A stretch of DNA of 64,000 nt from Devosia sp. 1566 (GTDB taxonomy: Bacteria; Pseudomonadota; Alphaproteobacteria; Rhizobiales; Devosiaceae), in the NCBI RefSeq assembly GCF_004005995.1, contig NZ_CP034767.1, positions 2,108,001 through 2,172,000 of the forward strand. Reading direction: 5' to 3'. The notes under the pieces were generated by a model. The model saw only the letters and a program-made list of their open reading frames with translations. It was not told the origin of the DNA and made no database searches. Shown here piece after piece: positions 44,830-53,240 of the stretch; position 1 is the stretch's first letter; each line of letters starts with the position of its first letter. Made by a program: the position numbers and the translations under genes.

Positions 44830-45771
44830 ATGATCCGTCCCATCCTCGCCCTCATGGCCACCGCCCTCCTTGCCACTACGGCTTTTGCCGCCCCGGTGCT
44901 GCGCAACGAGGTTGTGGTCGCGGCCCCCATCGTCACCGTGGGCGACATGTTCGCCGATGCCGGTTCAGTTGCCGAACAGCCTCTGTTCCGCGCCCCCCAG
45001 CCCGGCACCAGCGGCCAGGTTTCCCTCGCCGAAGTCACCGCCGCCGCAACCCGCGCCGGCCTTGTCGCCTTCCAGAACAATGGCGCCCTCTCTGTCCGCG
45101 TCAGCCGCGCCGCCGCCACGGTCGACGAAGCCGTCTTGACCGACCTGCTCACCCGCGAACTGCAGACCCGCGGCATCGCCGCTGCGGGCACCTCAGCCGA
45201 AATCCTTTTCAGCACCCCCGCCCCCACCCTCGCCGCTGAAGCGGTGGATGAGCCGGCCCGCATCGAAAGCCTGCGCTACCTGCCCGCAAGCGGCGCCTTT
45301 ACCGCCCGCTTCGCCATTGCCGGCCACCCCGCTCCCCTCGATCTGGCCGGCTCGATCGAACTTCTGGTCGAGGCTCCCCACCTCGCCGCCAATCTCGCCG
45401 CCGGCACGGTCCTCACCTCAGCCGATATCGTGATGCGCCCGATCCCCGCCCATTACGCCGTAAGCCTCGGGGTGGCGCAGCCCGATCAACTCGTGGGCAT
45501 GCAGCTCAATCGGCAAAGCCGCCAGGGCATGATCCTCAAGCCTGCCGATGTAACCAAGCCACTGACCGTCGCGCGCAACGATCTCGTCACCATCTATTTC
45601 CGCCGCGGCGCCATGACCCTGACCGTCAAGGGCCAGGCCGTCACCGGTGCCGCCGCCGGCGCACCCCTCCAGGTGCTCAACCTCATGTCCAACCGCGTGC
45701 TGAGCGCCACCGTGCTGTCCCCCGGCGCGGTGGAAGTGAGCGCCGACCCCCTTACCCTTGCCGGCCTTTGA
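44830..45771 (+). CDS. flgA: Flagella basal body P-ring formation protein FlgA
   Basis: Periplasmic chaperone for the P-ring protein FlgI. The 313 residues include a signal peptide (IRPILALMATALLATTAFAAP), a SAF-type domain in the C-terminal half (LAAGTVLTSADIVMRPIPAHY, then QPDQLVGMQLNRQSRQGMILKPADV) and the closing VTIYFRRGAMTLTVKGQAVTGAAAGAPLQVLN, which is the FlgA signature. It starts 11 bases after flgG, with AGGAG before the ATG. Confidence 0.93.
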   Translation: MIRPILALMATALLATTAFAAPVLRNEVVVAAPIVTVGDMFADAGSVAEQPLFRAPQPGTSGQVSLAEVTAAATRAGLVAFQNNGALSVRVSRAAATVDEAVLTDLLTRELQTRGIAAAGTSAEILFSTPAPTLAAEAVDEPARIESLRYLPASGAFTARFAIAGHPAPLDLAGSIELLVEAPHLAANLAAGTVLTSADIVMRPIPAHYAVSLGVAQPDQLVGMQLNRQSRQGMILKPADVTKPLTVARNDLVTIYFRRGAMTLTVKGQAVTGAAAGAPLQVLNLMSNRVLSATVLSPGAVEVSADPLTLAGL

Positions 45772-45794
45772 TCCGCCGCTTCAGGAACCCTGCT

Positions 45795-46532
45795 ATGAAC
45801 CGCTTCAAACTCACTGCCATCCTGATGCTGGCTGCCGCCCTTGCCGGCTGCAACACCACCGACCGGCTCGCCAATATCGGCAATCCCCCGCCGCTGACCG
45901 CCATCGAGGACCCCACCACCGTCGCTGGCTACCAACCCGTGCGCATGCCCATGCCCGCGGCGATCGCCGATACCTACCAGGCCAATTCGCTCTACCGCAC
46001 CTCGGCCAAGGGCTTTTTCAAGGATGAGCGCGCCCACCGCATCGGCGACATCCTCACTGTCATCGTCACCATTGATGACAGCGCCAAGATCGCCAACAAC
46101 ACCCAGCGCAGCCGCAATTCCACCAACACCGCAGGCATGGGCGGCATCTTCGGCACGGCCGTCACCTCTGTCACGGGGGGCGCCATCGACCCATCGGCCG
46201 CGGTGGACTTCACCTCGGGCCTCAAGGATGCCGGCAATGGCTCGGTCAACCGGTCGGAATCGCTCGAAACCTCGGTCGCGGCTGTGGTCACGCAGGTGCT
46301 CCCCAACGGCAATCTTGTGATCGAGGGTCGCCAAGAAGTGCGCGTCAATTTCGAAGTGCGGGACCTCGTCGTTGCCGGCATCGTGCGCCCCTCCGATATC
46401 CAGGCCAACAACACCATCCCCTCCACCAAGATCGCCGAAGCGCGCATCGCTTATGGCGGCCGCGGCCAGATCACCGACGTCCAGCAGCCCCGCTATGGCC
46501 AGCAGGTGATGGACGCCATCCTGCCCTTCTAA
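45795..46532 (+). CDS. flgH: Flagellar L-ring protein FlgH
   Basis: Outer-membrane lipoprotein that forms the L ring. The 245 residues begin with a lipoprotein signal, MNRFKLTAILMLAAALAGC, in which LAGC is the lipobox with the acylated Cys at residue 19. Typical later motifs are SLYRTSAKGFFKDERAHRIGDILTVIVTIDDSAKI and VTQVLPNGNLVIEGRQEVRVNFEVRDLVVAGIVRPSDI, with YGGRGQITDVQQPRYGQQVMD at the end. An upstream TTG overlaps flgA; the ATG has AGGA eight bases before it. A terminator follows. Confidence 0.96.
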   Translation: MNRFKLTAILMLAAALAGCNTTDRLANIGNPPPLTAIEDPTTVAGYQPVRMPMPAAIADTYQANSLYRTSAKGFFKDERAHRIGDILTVIVTIDDSAKIANNTQRSRNSTNTAGMGGIFGTAVTSVTGGAIDPSAAVDFTSGLKDAGNGSVNRSESLETSVAAVVTQVLPNGNLVIEGRQEVRVNFEVRDLVVAGIVRPSDIQANNTIPSTKIAEARIAYGGRGQITDVQQPRYGQQVMDAILPF

Positions 46533-46611
46533 AGCCACTCCGCGGCCAAGCAGCGCGCGGACCAGCAAACCCCTGCCGCAATCCCCCTTTTTGTGCGGCC
46601 GGGGCTTCCCC

Positions 46612-46640
46612 AAGGCGCAGCCCTCCCCAGGCTGCGCCTT
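46612..46640 (+). terminator. Terminator after flgH
   Basis: AAGGCGCAGCC ... GGCTGCGCCTT perfect inverted repeat, followed by TCG and no long T run. It ends the flgF-flgG-flgA-flgH unit. Confidence 0.65.
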
Positions 46641-46753
46641 TCGCTTGCCCGCCGGCTCAGCCGCCCCGATCACATCACCTGGGTTGCCGGCGTTAATAAA
46701 GGGGCAACCTTAGCGGCCAGCCTCCGTTGGATGTCTCCCCCTGGAGCACCCCA

Positions 46754-47437
46754 ATGCCCAAAGCCGTGATCTTCGACGTCGATGGCACTTTGATCGATTC
46801 CAACGACCTGCATACCGAATGCTGGCTTGAAGCCTTCCGGCATTTCGGTCTCCATTTCACCTTCGACCAGGTCCGCGGCCAGATCGGCAAAGGGGGCGAC
46901 CAGCTCCTGCCAGCCCTGCTCCCGCCCCAAACCTTTCAACAACAAGGGGAGGCCATCTCCGAGTTTCGAAACGACCTGTTCAAGCGCAACTACCTGGCGC
47001 AGGTCCGTCCATTTCCCGGCGTCAAGGCGCTGTTCGAGCGCATTCACGGGGACGGCGCGGTGATCGTGCTCGCATCCTCCGGCCTCAAGGTCGAGGTGGA
47101 CCAGCATGTCGAGATGCTCGGCATCGGCGCCCTCATTTCTTCCGCCACCACCGCCGATGATGCCCAAAGCTCCAAGCCCTCGCCCGACATCTTTGAGGCA
47201 GCGCTCAAGCGTCTCCCGGCAGACGCTCGCAATGACGTCTGGGTGGTCGGTGACACGCCCTATGATGCGCAGGCCGCTGGCAAGGCCGGGTTGCGCACCA
47301 TCGGTCTGATGTGCGGCGGTTTTCCCGAAGCCGTCCTCCGGGACGCCGGGTGCCTCGCTATCTTCGAGAGCCCCGAACATCTGCTCGCCAACTACGACAC
47401 TTCGCCCCTCGCCAAGCTCGCTCCTGCCTACGCCTGA
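46754..47437 (+). CDS. HAD-superfamily hydrolase (phosphoglycolate/beta-phosphoglucomutase type)
   Basis: HAD-superfamily phosphatase, subfamily IA, 227 residues. Motif I is VIFDVDGTLID with nucleophile Asp8 and Asp10, the helical cap follows, and motif II/III are seen as VLASSGLK and SKPSPDIF. The acidic motif IV VVGDTPYDAQAAGKAGLRTIGL is intact. Start MPKAVIFDVDG has TGGAGC before it; upstream in-frame codons are not needed. It stands in the non-flagellar stretch between flgH and the antiporter. Substrate unknown. Confidence 0.87.
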   Translation: MPKAVIFDVDGTLIDSNDLHTECWLEAFRHFGLHFTFDQVRGQIGKGGDQLLPALLPPQTFQQQGEAISEFRNDLFKRNYLAQVRPFPGVKALFERIHGDGAVIVLASSGLKVEVDQHVEMLGIGALISSATTADDAQSSKPSPDIFEAALKRLPADARNDVWVVGDTPYDAQAAGKAGLRTIGLMCGGFPEAVLRDAGCLAIFESPEHLLANYDTSPLAKLAPAYA

Positions 47438-47454
47438 CCTGACCTGACCTGACC
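47435..47454 (+). repeat. (TGACC)x4 tandem pentamer at a stop codon
   Basis: Four perfect TGACC copies, the first being the HAD gene stop. Because five is not a multiple of three, the array puts TGA into all three frames. A three-copy array occupies the same place after the MFS gene at 8301. Confidence 0.8.
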
Positions 47455-47479
47455 ACCAATAACCAGCAAGGGGGCGCCG

Positions 47480-48964
47480 TTGAACGTCTATCAATTCGCC
47501 GCTCTCATCCTCGCCGCAATCGGCCCGGTGCTGGCGTTGAGCGGTTATCTCAAGGCGCCCGCCTCGGTGGTTCTCTTCGCTCTTGGTGTTGCTTCCGCCT
47601 TTCTGCCCGGCCTGCCCCAGGTCAATCTCGATGCCGATCTGGCGCTGACCTTATTCCTGCCGCTGCTGGTTTACGCCTCTACCCTGCGTGTTTCCTGGCA
47701 TTTGCTGCGCTTCACCTTTGTGCCAGGCGTCCTGCTCGGCGGCGCGCAGATCCTCGTCACAGTTGTGCTGGTGGTCGGCGCCGCCAAGCTGCTGCTGCCC
47801 GGCCTGTCCTGGCCCGCCGCGCTGTTCTTGGGGGTCATTGCCTCGATATTTGATACCCAGCTGTTTCACGAAGCCAAGGGGCGTCCTCGCGTGCCGCGCG
47901 CCATCGCCGACGTCCTCAAGGCGCGCGAACTCGTTTCGCGCGTCTTCATCCTCGGCACCCTCGCGCTGGCCGGAGAAGCATTGAACGCCGGGGAGATCAC
48001 GGCTTCGGGCATCGCCTTCAACTATCTCTTCGACATCCCCGCCGGCATTGTGCTCGGCTGCGCTATTGGCTACGCCATTGTCTGGCTCCGCCGCCGCGTC
48101 GACCCTGCCCCGGTGGAAATTGCCGTTTCCATCGCCGCCCCATACATCGCCGCTCTCTTGGCCGAACTCCTCGGCATCTCCGGCGTAGCGGCAATCACCG
48201 CTACGGCCCTCGTGATCTCGGCTGAACGGATCAATCGCCACACCGGCGCGACGGTATCATCGGCGGAGTCGCGCATCAGTTCGGTCGCCTTTTGGGAACA
48301 GGCGAGCCTGATGGTCTCGAGCGTCCTGTTCTTTCTCGCCGGCAGAGCCCTCCCCGAAGCGCTTGCAAGCCTGGAAAGCTGGTCCATCTCCATGCTGGTT
48401 CTGGTCACCAGCGTCCTTCTCGCGATTACCCTCGCCGTTCAGTTCGCCGCATCGCTCCCCGCCGTGCTGATCGAACCCATCGCTGGGGCCTTGCAGGCCC
48501 GCAAAGGCCGGCCCGCACTGGGGCTGCAGACCGCCGGCGTCATGGCCTGGGCCTCGACGCGCTCGGTGATCGCCCTGATCATCGCACTCTCCATCCCCGC
48601 CCAAACCGAAGCGGGCGCCCCGTTCCCCGAGCGCAATCTGATTGTCGTGATCGCCGCCTTCCTGGTGATCGGCTCCCTTGTCCTTCAGGGCCTCACCCTC
48701 AAGCCGGTCGTGGTGCGTGCCGACCTCGTGGATGAGGGCGAGGAAGAAGGCGAGGTAGACCTCGCTCGCGCCACCATCCGCCGGGCTGCAGAATCCGGCG
48801 ATCCCGACGAGCCGCACCGGCCGGCCCGCCAGGCGCTTCTGGCCCTGCGCGTTGACAACCGCATCGGCGACGAGGTTCTCACCCGCATGCTGCGCGAAAC
48901 CGATCTCGACGCTCGCGCTTCCGAAGAAAACGTTCTCCCCGGCGCTGGCCCGCCGAACCCCTGA
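47480..48964 (+). CDS. CPA1-type cation:proton antiporter, divergent at the ion-site motifs
   Basis: Polytopic membrane protein of 494 residues with about twelve helices, in the NhaP/CPA1 fold. The overall pattern and the late WASTRSVIALIIALSIP segment match the WGGLRGAVSLALALS signature. However the helix-5 motif expected as TDPVA reads SIFDTQLF here, and the ESLLND motif one helix later reads ARELVSRVF, so the conserved Asn-Asp is missing. The soluble C-terminal region is short and acidic, with DEGEEEGEVD. The start is TTG with AAGGGGG upstream. Transport function is plausible but not certain. Confidence 0.75.
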   Translation: MNVYQFAALILAAIGPVLALSGYLKAPASVVLFALGVASAFLPGLPQVNLDADLALTLFLPLLVYASTLRVSWHLLRFTFVPGVLLGGAQILVTVVLVVGAAKLLLPGLSWPAALFLGVIASIFDTQLFHEAKGRPRVPRAIADVLKARELVSRVFILGTLALAGEALNAGEITASGIAFNYLFDIPAGIVLGCAIGYAIVWLRRRVDPAPVEIAVSIAAPYIAALLAELLGISGVAAITATALVISAERINRHTGATVSSAESRISSVAFWEQASLMVSSVLFFLAGRALPEALASLESWSISMLVLVTSVLLAITLAVQFAASLPAVLIEPIAGALQARKGRPALGLQTAGVMAWASTRSVIALIIALSIPAQTEAGAPFPERNLIVVIAAFLVIGSLVLQGLTLKPVVVRADLVDEGEEEGEVDLARATIRRAAESGDPDEPHRPARQALLALRVDNRIGDEVLTRMLRETDLDARASEENVLPGAGPPNP

Positions 48965-49063
48965 TAGGGGCGAGCCACCACCCATCGCACGCGCCAGCTT
49001 CCATGGGGCGCTCGGCGGGGGAACAATCTCGGAACCCTGCGCCCGAACGCCTTGGCGGGTCCC

Positions 49064-49684
49064 CTACGCAGCCCGCTTGCGCATCACCACCACATTGTCG
49101 AGCACCTCAGCGGTTTCCCCATGCGGGCCCTTCGCCTGACGCGCCGGCGCGCCAATAAAAATTGGCTCCCAGTTCTCATCCAGTTCGAGCGACGCGAGCG
49201 TTTCCTCAACCGTGCTGAAGGGTGTGGTGCTTTTGAACGACCACGGCGCGGCGGTGGAATGCTCGACAAGGAGGAACACTCCCCTCGGGGCGACGGCCGC
49301 GGCCGCTCGCCGTAGCACCTCGGCGCGCGGAAAGGCGATCGGCGACTGGAAGTAAAGCGCCGTCACCAGCTCGAACTCCCCGGCCGGAAAGCTCTCGGCC
49401 AAGTCATGCCGCTCCCAGCGCACTCGGTCGCTCACCCCGGCACCCTTGGCCCGCTCCGCCGCAACGCCCAAAGCTGTGGCCGAAATATCCACTCCCGTGG
49501 CCTGCCAGCCTCGACTGGCAAGCCAGATCACGTCATCCCCGCGTGAGCAACCCAGGTCCAGTGCTCGCCCGGCCGGCAGATCGGCGGCATATTCCACGAG
49601 CTTGGCTGTTGGCCGCCCGTTCGGTGTCCCGGTCATGTTCTGATAGCGCTGTTCCCAGAACTGTTCGGAAGTTTGGTTTGTCAT
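49064..49684 (-). CDS. Class I SAM-dependent methyltransferase
   Basis: Small methyltransferase of 206 residues with a Rossmann fold. Motif I is ALDLGCSRGDDVIWLASRGWQATGVDIS (residues about 41-68), motif II is VRWERHDLAESFPAGEFELVTALYF, and a lid helix follows. It opens MTNQTSEQFWEQRYQNMTGTPNGRPTAKLVEY, the pattern of TehB/thiopurine-type enzymes. The acceptor is unknown. Its promoter region holds two GCAAC-N7-GTTGC palindromes (49756-49798), so it is probably controlled by a repressor not encoded in this window. Confidence 0.85.
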   Translation of the reverse strand: MTNQTSEQFWEQRYQNMTGTPNGRPTAKLVEYAADLPAGRALDLGCSRGDDVIWLASRGWQATGVDISATALGVAAERAKGAGVSDRVRWERHDLAESFPAGEFELVTALYFQSPIAFPRAEVLRRAAAAVAPRGVFLLVEHSTAAPWSFKSTTPFSTVEETLASLELDENWEPIFIGAPARQAKGPHGETAEVLDNVVVMRKRAA

Positions 49685-49755
49685 GGTTCATGTCCTCGGT
49701 TGACCCAGGCGGTGCTCGGCAGCTAGCCACAAGCTCGTCCGCAGCTGCAGCTCAC

Positions 49756-49798
49756 GCAACTATACTGGTTGCATAATTCTCGCAACAATGAAAGTTGC
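49756..49798 (-). promoter_or_regulatory. Tandem operator over the methyltransferase promoter
   Basis: Two perfect palindromes of identical design, GCAAC-TATACTG-GTTGC (49756-49772) and GCAAC-AATGAAA-GTTGC (49782-49798), 26 bases centre to centre. On the minus strand a -10-like TATAGT lies in one and a -35-like TTGTTG 18 bases away in the other, so a dimeric regulator bound here would block transcription of the methyltransferase. Confidence 0.65.
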
Positions 49799-49975
49799 AG
49801 ACTGGGTAAAGCTGCGCCTGCCCGGATCTGGGCACAAATCGAGCAGCGGATGTCGGCAGGGCCGCGGGTCGGCCGTCAAGTGACCGCCACCCGGTTGCGC
49901 CTTGAGCCTTAGGGCTGCAAGCTAATGCTCTTGAGCAGACCAACCGACAAAAGCTGAACTTCAGGAGGAACTGCC

Positions 49976-50455
49976 ATGGCCACGGCCAAGAACACTCTTT
50001 GCCTTTGGTACAACAACGACGCGGAAGACGCCGCACGCTTCTATGCAGCGACCTTCCCCGATAGCGAGGTCACCGCTGTCCACCGGGCCCCGAGCGACTA
50101 TCCTTCAGGCAAGGCCGGGGACGTGCTCACCGTGCAATTCACCGTCTGCGGCATCCCCTGCATCGGGCTCAATGGCGGGGACATCTTCACCCACAGCGAA
50201 GCCTTCTCGTTCCAGATCGCTACCGACGATCAGGAAGAAACTGATCGTTACTGGAACGCCATCGTCGGCAATGGCGGCGAGGAAAGCCAATGCGGCTGGT
50301 GCAGGGACAAATGGGGCCTCTCCTGGCAGATCACCCCGCGCATTCTCACCGACGCAATGGCGCGCGGCGGTGGGGAAGCCAAGCGCGCCTTCGAGGCGAT
50401 GATGCCGATGCGCAAGATCGATATCGCCGGGATCGAAGCCGCCATCCGCGGCTAA
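49976..50455 (+). CDS. VOC/PhnB-like (3-demethylubiquinone methyltransferase-like) protein
   Basis: A 159-residue protein of the VOC/glyoxalase superfamily, PF06983 type (3-dmu-9_3-mt, PhnB-like). Typical motifs are LCLWYNNDAEDAARFYAATFPDSEVT near the N-terminus, VQFTVCGIPCIGLNGGDIFTHSEAFSFQI in the middle and CGWCRDKWGLSWQITPRIL. The annotation name of this group is historical: the fold does not resemble a methyltransferase and most members have no known reaction. AGGAGG lies before the ATG. It is divergent from the methyltransferase gene. Confidence 0.9.
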   Translation: MATAKNTLCLWYNNDAEDAARFYAATFPDSEVTAVHRAPSDYPSGKAGDVLTVQFTVCGIPCIGLNGGDIFTHSEAFSFQIATDDQEETDRYWNAIVGNGGEESQCGWCRDKWGLSWQITPRILTDAMARGGGEAKRAFEAMMPMRKIDIAGIEAAIRG

Positions 50456-50499
50456 GCACCGGATAGTCGCCACCTCGCGCCCGCCGCGCAGTTCTGCTT

Positions 50500-50522
50500 C
50501 CCCTCCCCCTCAGGGGGAGGGG
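50500..50522. repeat. Perfect GC-rich inverted repeat
   Basis: CCCCTCCCCCT-C-AGGGGGAGGGG, eleven-base arms with a one-base loop, in the spacer between the VOC gene and the small secreted protein. It looks like a scattered intergenic palindrome. Without a T run it is a poor terminator. Confidence 0.6.
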
Positions 50523-50599
50523 TAAGGGGTGGGCTCCCTCACCTCGTCAGCGGACCCTGACATACGAAAATCTGGTGCTCCGAGGCTGACCCTATGCCC

Positions 50600-50902
50600 C
50601 TACCTCGCGCATCGTCGCATGGCGCGCGTGGCATTTCCCGCAGCCGTCACATAAGCCTCCAGCGACTTTTCAAGCTCCGCTCGTGCCGCGTCCAGTTCCA
50701 CCATTGCCTGCCGCTCTACGCCCCTGAACCGGGTCAGCACGTTAAGATTCTCTGTCCGCTGCAGCCCCTCCAGCAGCACGCCCATCTGCGTGGTCATCGC
50801 GGCCAGCGGCTCCTGCATGGCCCGGCAATTGGTTTTGCTGGACTGGGCGGCCGCAGCCGAATTCATCGCGAGAACCAGAAGCAAGCTGATCCACATCCGC
50901 AT
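50600..50902 (-). CDS. Small secreted helical protein, unknown
   Basis: A 100-residue protein with a clear signal peptide (MRMWISLLLVLAMNSAAAAQ). The mature part is helical and charged (QEPLAAMTTQMGVLLEGLQRTENLNVLTRF...VELDAARAELEKSLEAYVTAAG), with two Cys: one near the start of the mature part and one near the C-terminus (RRCAR). Those could form a disulfide. AAGGA is placed eight bases before the ATG. No family recognised. It stands alone between the VOC gene and the M32 peptidase gene. Confidence 0.6.
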   Translation of the reverse strand: MRMWISLLLVLAMNSAAAAQSSKTNCRAMQEPLAAMTTQMGVLLEGLQRTENLNVLTRFRGVERQAMVELDAARAELEKSLEAYVTAAGNATRAMRRCAR

Positions 50903-51098
50903 GGCTTTTCCTTTCAGATCGCGTGGCGCCGCTGGCAGTCGAGCTGGGACGCCGGTGAAGTGAATCTAGGCTAGCACAGCCCCGGGCGCCAACCATGCAG
51001 TGGCACGGCTCGGCTCGATCCTATTCTGTGTTCCAGCACAGGCGCTTGCCCGCGCTTCTGGCTTGTGAAACATCTGGTTGCGACCTTGGGGAGCCATC

Positions 51099-52589
51099 AT
51101 GTCCTTTGAAAAACTCGATCAACTCGGCCGCCGTCTGGAAGCGCTTGAGCATGCCCTGTCCATTCTTGGCGCCGATGAAGCGACGCATATGGCCGTCGGC
51201 GGCGGCGAAAAACGCGCCGAAGCCATGGCAAACCTTGCCGGCATGTACCACGCCCAATCCACCGCTCCAGAGATCGCCGAGTGGATCGAGGCCGCGCAGC
51301 CCCATACCGAGGACCAGCAACTCGCCTTGGCCGAATTCAGGCGGCAATATCTCAACGCCACCTGCCTGCCCACCGAGTTTGTTGAGCGCAAGACTGCCGC
51401 GACCATGCGCTCCGAACAGCTCTGGCGCGAACTGCGCGCGGTGGGGGACTGGGACAGCTACCTGCCAGCCCTGGAAGGCGTTGTGGAACTGGTGCGCGAA
51501 GAAGCGCGGCTGCGTGCCGATGCCCTGAAGCTCGCCCCCTATGACGCCCTGATGGAACAATATGACCCGGGCAACCGCACCGCGACTCTCAATCCGGTCT
51601 TTGCCGACCTCAAGACCTTCCTCAAGGAGTTCGTGCCCGAAGCTCTGGAAGTGCAGGAGCGGCGCCACCAGCGCCGCCCACGCAGGGACCTGAACGGCCC
51701 CTACCCCATCGAGCATCAGCGCGAACTTGGCCTCGCCGCCATGCGCGCGGTCGGCTTTGATTTCACCCATGGCTCGCTTGCCGTTTCGCACCACCCCTTC
51801 TGCGGCGGCGTACCCACCGATGTGCGCATGACCACCCGCTACCGCACGGACGATTTCCTGTCCTCGCTGATGGGCGTGCTGCACGAAACCGGCCATGCCC
51901 TTTACGAACAAGGCCTGCCAAAGGAATGGTCGCATTGGCCCCTCGGCAAGGCGCGCGGCATGGGCATCCACGAAAGCCAATCGCTCTTTGTGGAGATGCA
52001 ACTGGCCCGTAGTCCCGAGTTCTGGCATTTCATGCTGCCCCTGGTGCAACTGCATCTGGGGCGGAATGCGCTGCCCGGCTGGGACATCGAGGACGTGCTG
52101 AGCGAGGTCAACCATGTCGAGCGCGGCTATATCCGCGTCGACGCCGATGAGGTGACCTACCCCCTCCACGTCATCCTCCGCTACGAGTTGGAGCAGGATC
52201 TTGTGGCGGGCAAACTCGAGGTCAGCCAGATCCCCGAGGCCTGGGACGCCAAGATGACCGAATATCTCGGCATCTCCACCATCAACGATCCCAAGGACGG
52301 CCCCATGCAGGATGTGCATTGGCCAGGCGGCGCCTTTGGCTATTTCCCCAGTTATACCTTGGGGGCCATGATCGCCGCCCAGCAATGGGCGGCTCTCGAG
52401 AAGGCCCAGCCCAATCTGCGTGACAGCGTGCGCAAGGGCGATTTCACCGGCATCAATGCCTGGCGCGCCGAGCAGATCTGGAGTCAGGGCTCGCGCTGGT
52501 CCACGCCCGACCTGATTACCCGCGCCACCGGCGAGCCCCTGAACCCGGCTTATTTCAAGGCCCATCTGCGCCGCCGCTACGGCGACTGA
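51099..52589 (+). CDS. Carboxypeptidase Taq, M32 family metallopeptidase
   Basis: Cytoplasmic zinc carboxypeptidase of the M32 family, 496 residues, the usual length. The zinc site HETGH is at residues 262-266, in GVLHETGHALYEQGLP, and the third ligand is expected in the following HESQSLFVEMQLARS stretch. The family motif RISTRY is seen as DVRMTTRY and the active-site IDE-like motif IRVDADEVTYPLHVILRYELE is intact. The start follows GGGGAG. Two frames overlap upstream without family similarity. It ends with a terminator shared with dksA. Confidence 0.93.
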   Translation: MSFEKLDQLGRRLEALEHALSILGADEATHMAVGGGEKRAEAMANLAGMYHAQSTAPEIAEWIEAAQPHTEDQQLALAEFRRQYLNATCLPTEFVERKTAATMRSEQLWRELRAVGDWDSYLPALEGVVELVREEARLRADALKLAPYDALMEQYDPGNRTATLNPVFADLKTFLKEFVPEALEVQERRHQRRPRRDLNGPYPIEHQRELGLAAMRAVGFDFTHGSLAVSHHPFCGGVPTDVRMTTRYRTDDFLSSLMGVLHETGHALYEQGLPKEWSHWPLGKARGMGIHESQSLFVEMQLARSPEFWHFMLPLVQLHLGRNALPGWDIEDVLSEVNHVERGYIRVDADEVTYPLHVILRYELEQDLVAGKLEVSQIPEAWDAKMTEYLGISTINDPKDGPMQDVHWPGGAFGYFPSYTLGAMIAAQQWAALEKAQPNLRDSVRKGDFTGINAWRAEQIWSQGSRWSTPDLITRATGEPLNPAYFKAHLRRRYGD

Positions 52590-52615
52590 TCGTCTTCCCC
52601 AAGAACAGAAACAAC

Positions 52616-52645
52616 AAAGCCCGCATCGCTGCGGGCTTCTTGTTG
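52616..52645. terminator. Shared terminator of the M32 gene and dksA
   Basis: AGCCCGC ... GCGGGCT inverted repeat with TTCTTGTTG after it on the plus strand and TTTGTTGTTTCTG on the minus strand. It lies between two convergent genes. Confidence 0.8.
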
Positions 52646-52661
52646 TCTCTTGGCTCTTTGC

Positions 52662-53081
52662 TTACTCGTCGCGATAAACCTTTTCGCGCCGCTCATGCAT
52701 TTCCTGGGCTTCCAGGCTCAGCGTCGCGATCGGGCGCGCGTCAAGTCGGGCGAGCCCGATCGGATCCCCGGTTTCCTCGCAATAGCCGTAGGTGCCATCA
52801 TCGATCCGCTTGAGCGCCGCATCGATCTTGGCGATCAGCTTGCGCTGCCGGTCCCGCGTCCGCAACTCCAGCGAGCGATCGCTTTCGGAAGAGGCACGGT
52901 CGGCCATGTCGGGATGGTTCTGGCTTTCCTCCTGGAGATTCTCCAGGGTTTCGCGGCTTTCGCGAAGAATATCTTCCTTCCAGGCATTAAGCTTGGCTCG
53001 AAAGTAATCCCGTTGGCGTGGGTTCATGAACGGCTCATCGTCACTGGGCCGGTATGCGATTACGTCAACCCCCGAGTTCAT
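52662..53081 (-). CDS. dksA: RNA polymerase-binding transcription factor DksA
   Basis: Binds RNA polymerase in the secondary channel and acts with ppGpp. The 139 residues start MNSGVDVIAYRPSDDEPFMNPRQRDYFRAKL, then the coiled coil (ILRESRETLENLQEESQNHPDMADRASSESDRSLELR), and a zinc-finger-like end GYCEETGDPIGLARLDARPIATLSLEAQE. It has only one of the four zinc Cys of E. coli DksA, as is normal for many alphaproteobacterial members. A longer upstream frame is not family-like. It lies upstream of fliX, 159 bases from it, and is convergent with the M32 gene. Confidence 0.92.
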   Translation of the reverse strand: MNSGVDVIAYRPSDDEPFMNPRQRDYFRAKLNAWKEDILRESRETLENLQEESQNHPDMADRASSESDRSLELRTRDRQRKLIAKIDAALKRIDDGTYGYCEETGDPIGLARLDARPIATLSLEAQEMHERREKVYRDE

Positions 53082-53240
53082 CAGCAGACTCAACTCCAAT
53101 GCGCCCTTTATTTGCGCCTCTATAGTGCAGCTATTTAAACCCTGCAAGATGGACACGGCGCAGTGATTGACTGGGGCAATGATTGTTGAACCGCCGCTTT
53201 CATCAATGCCGCACGGGGTTTTACTGATCTCAGCTTGCGC

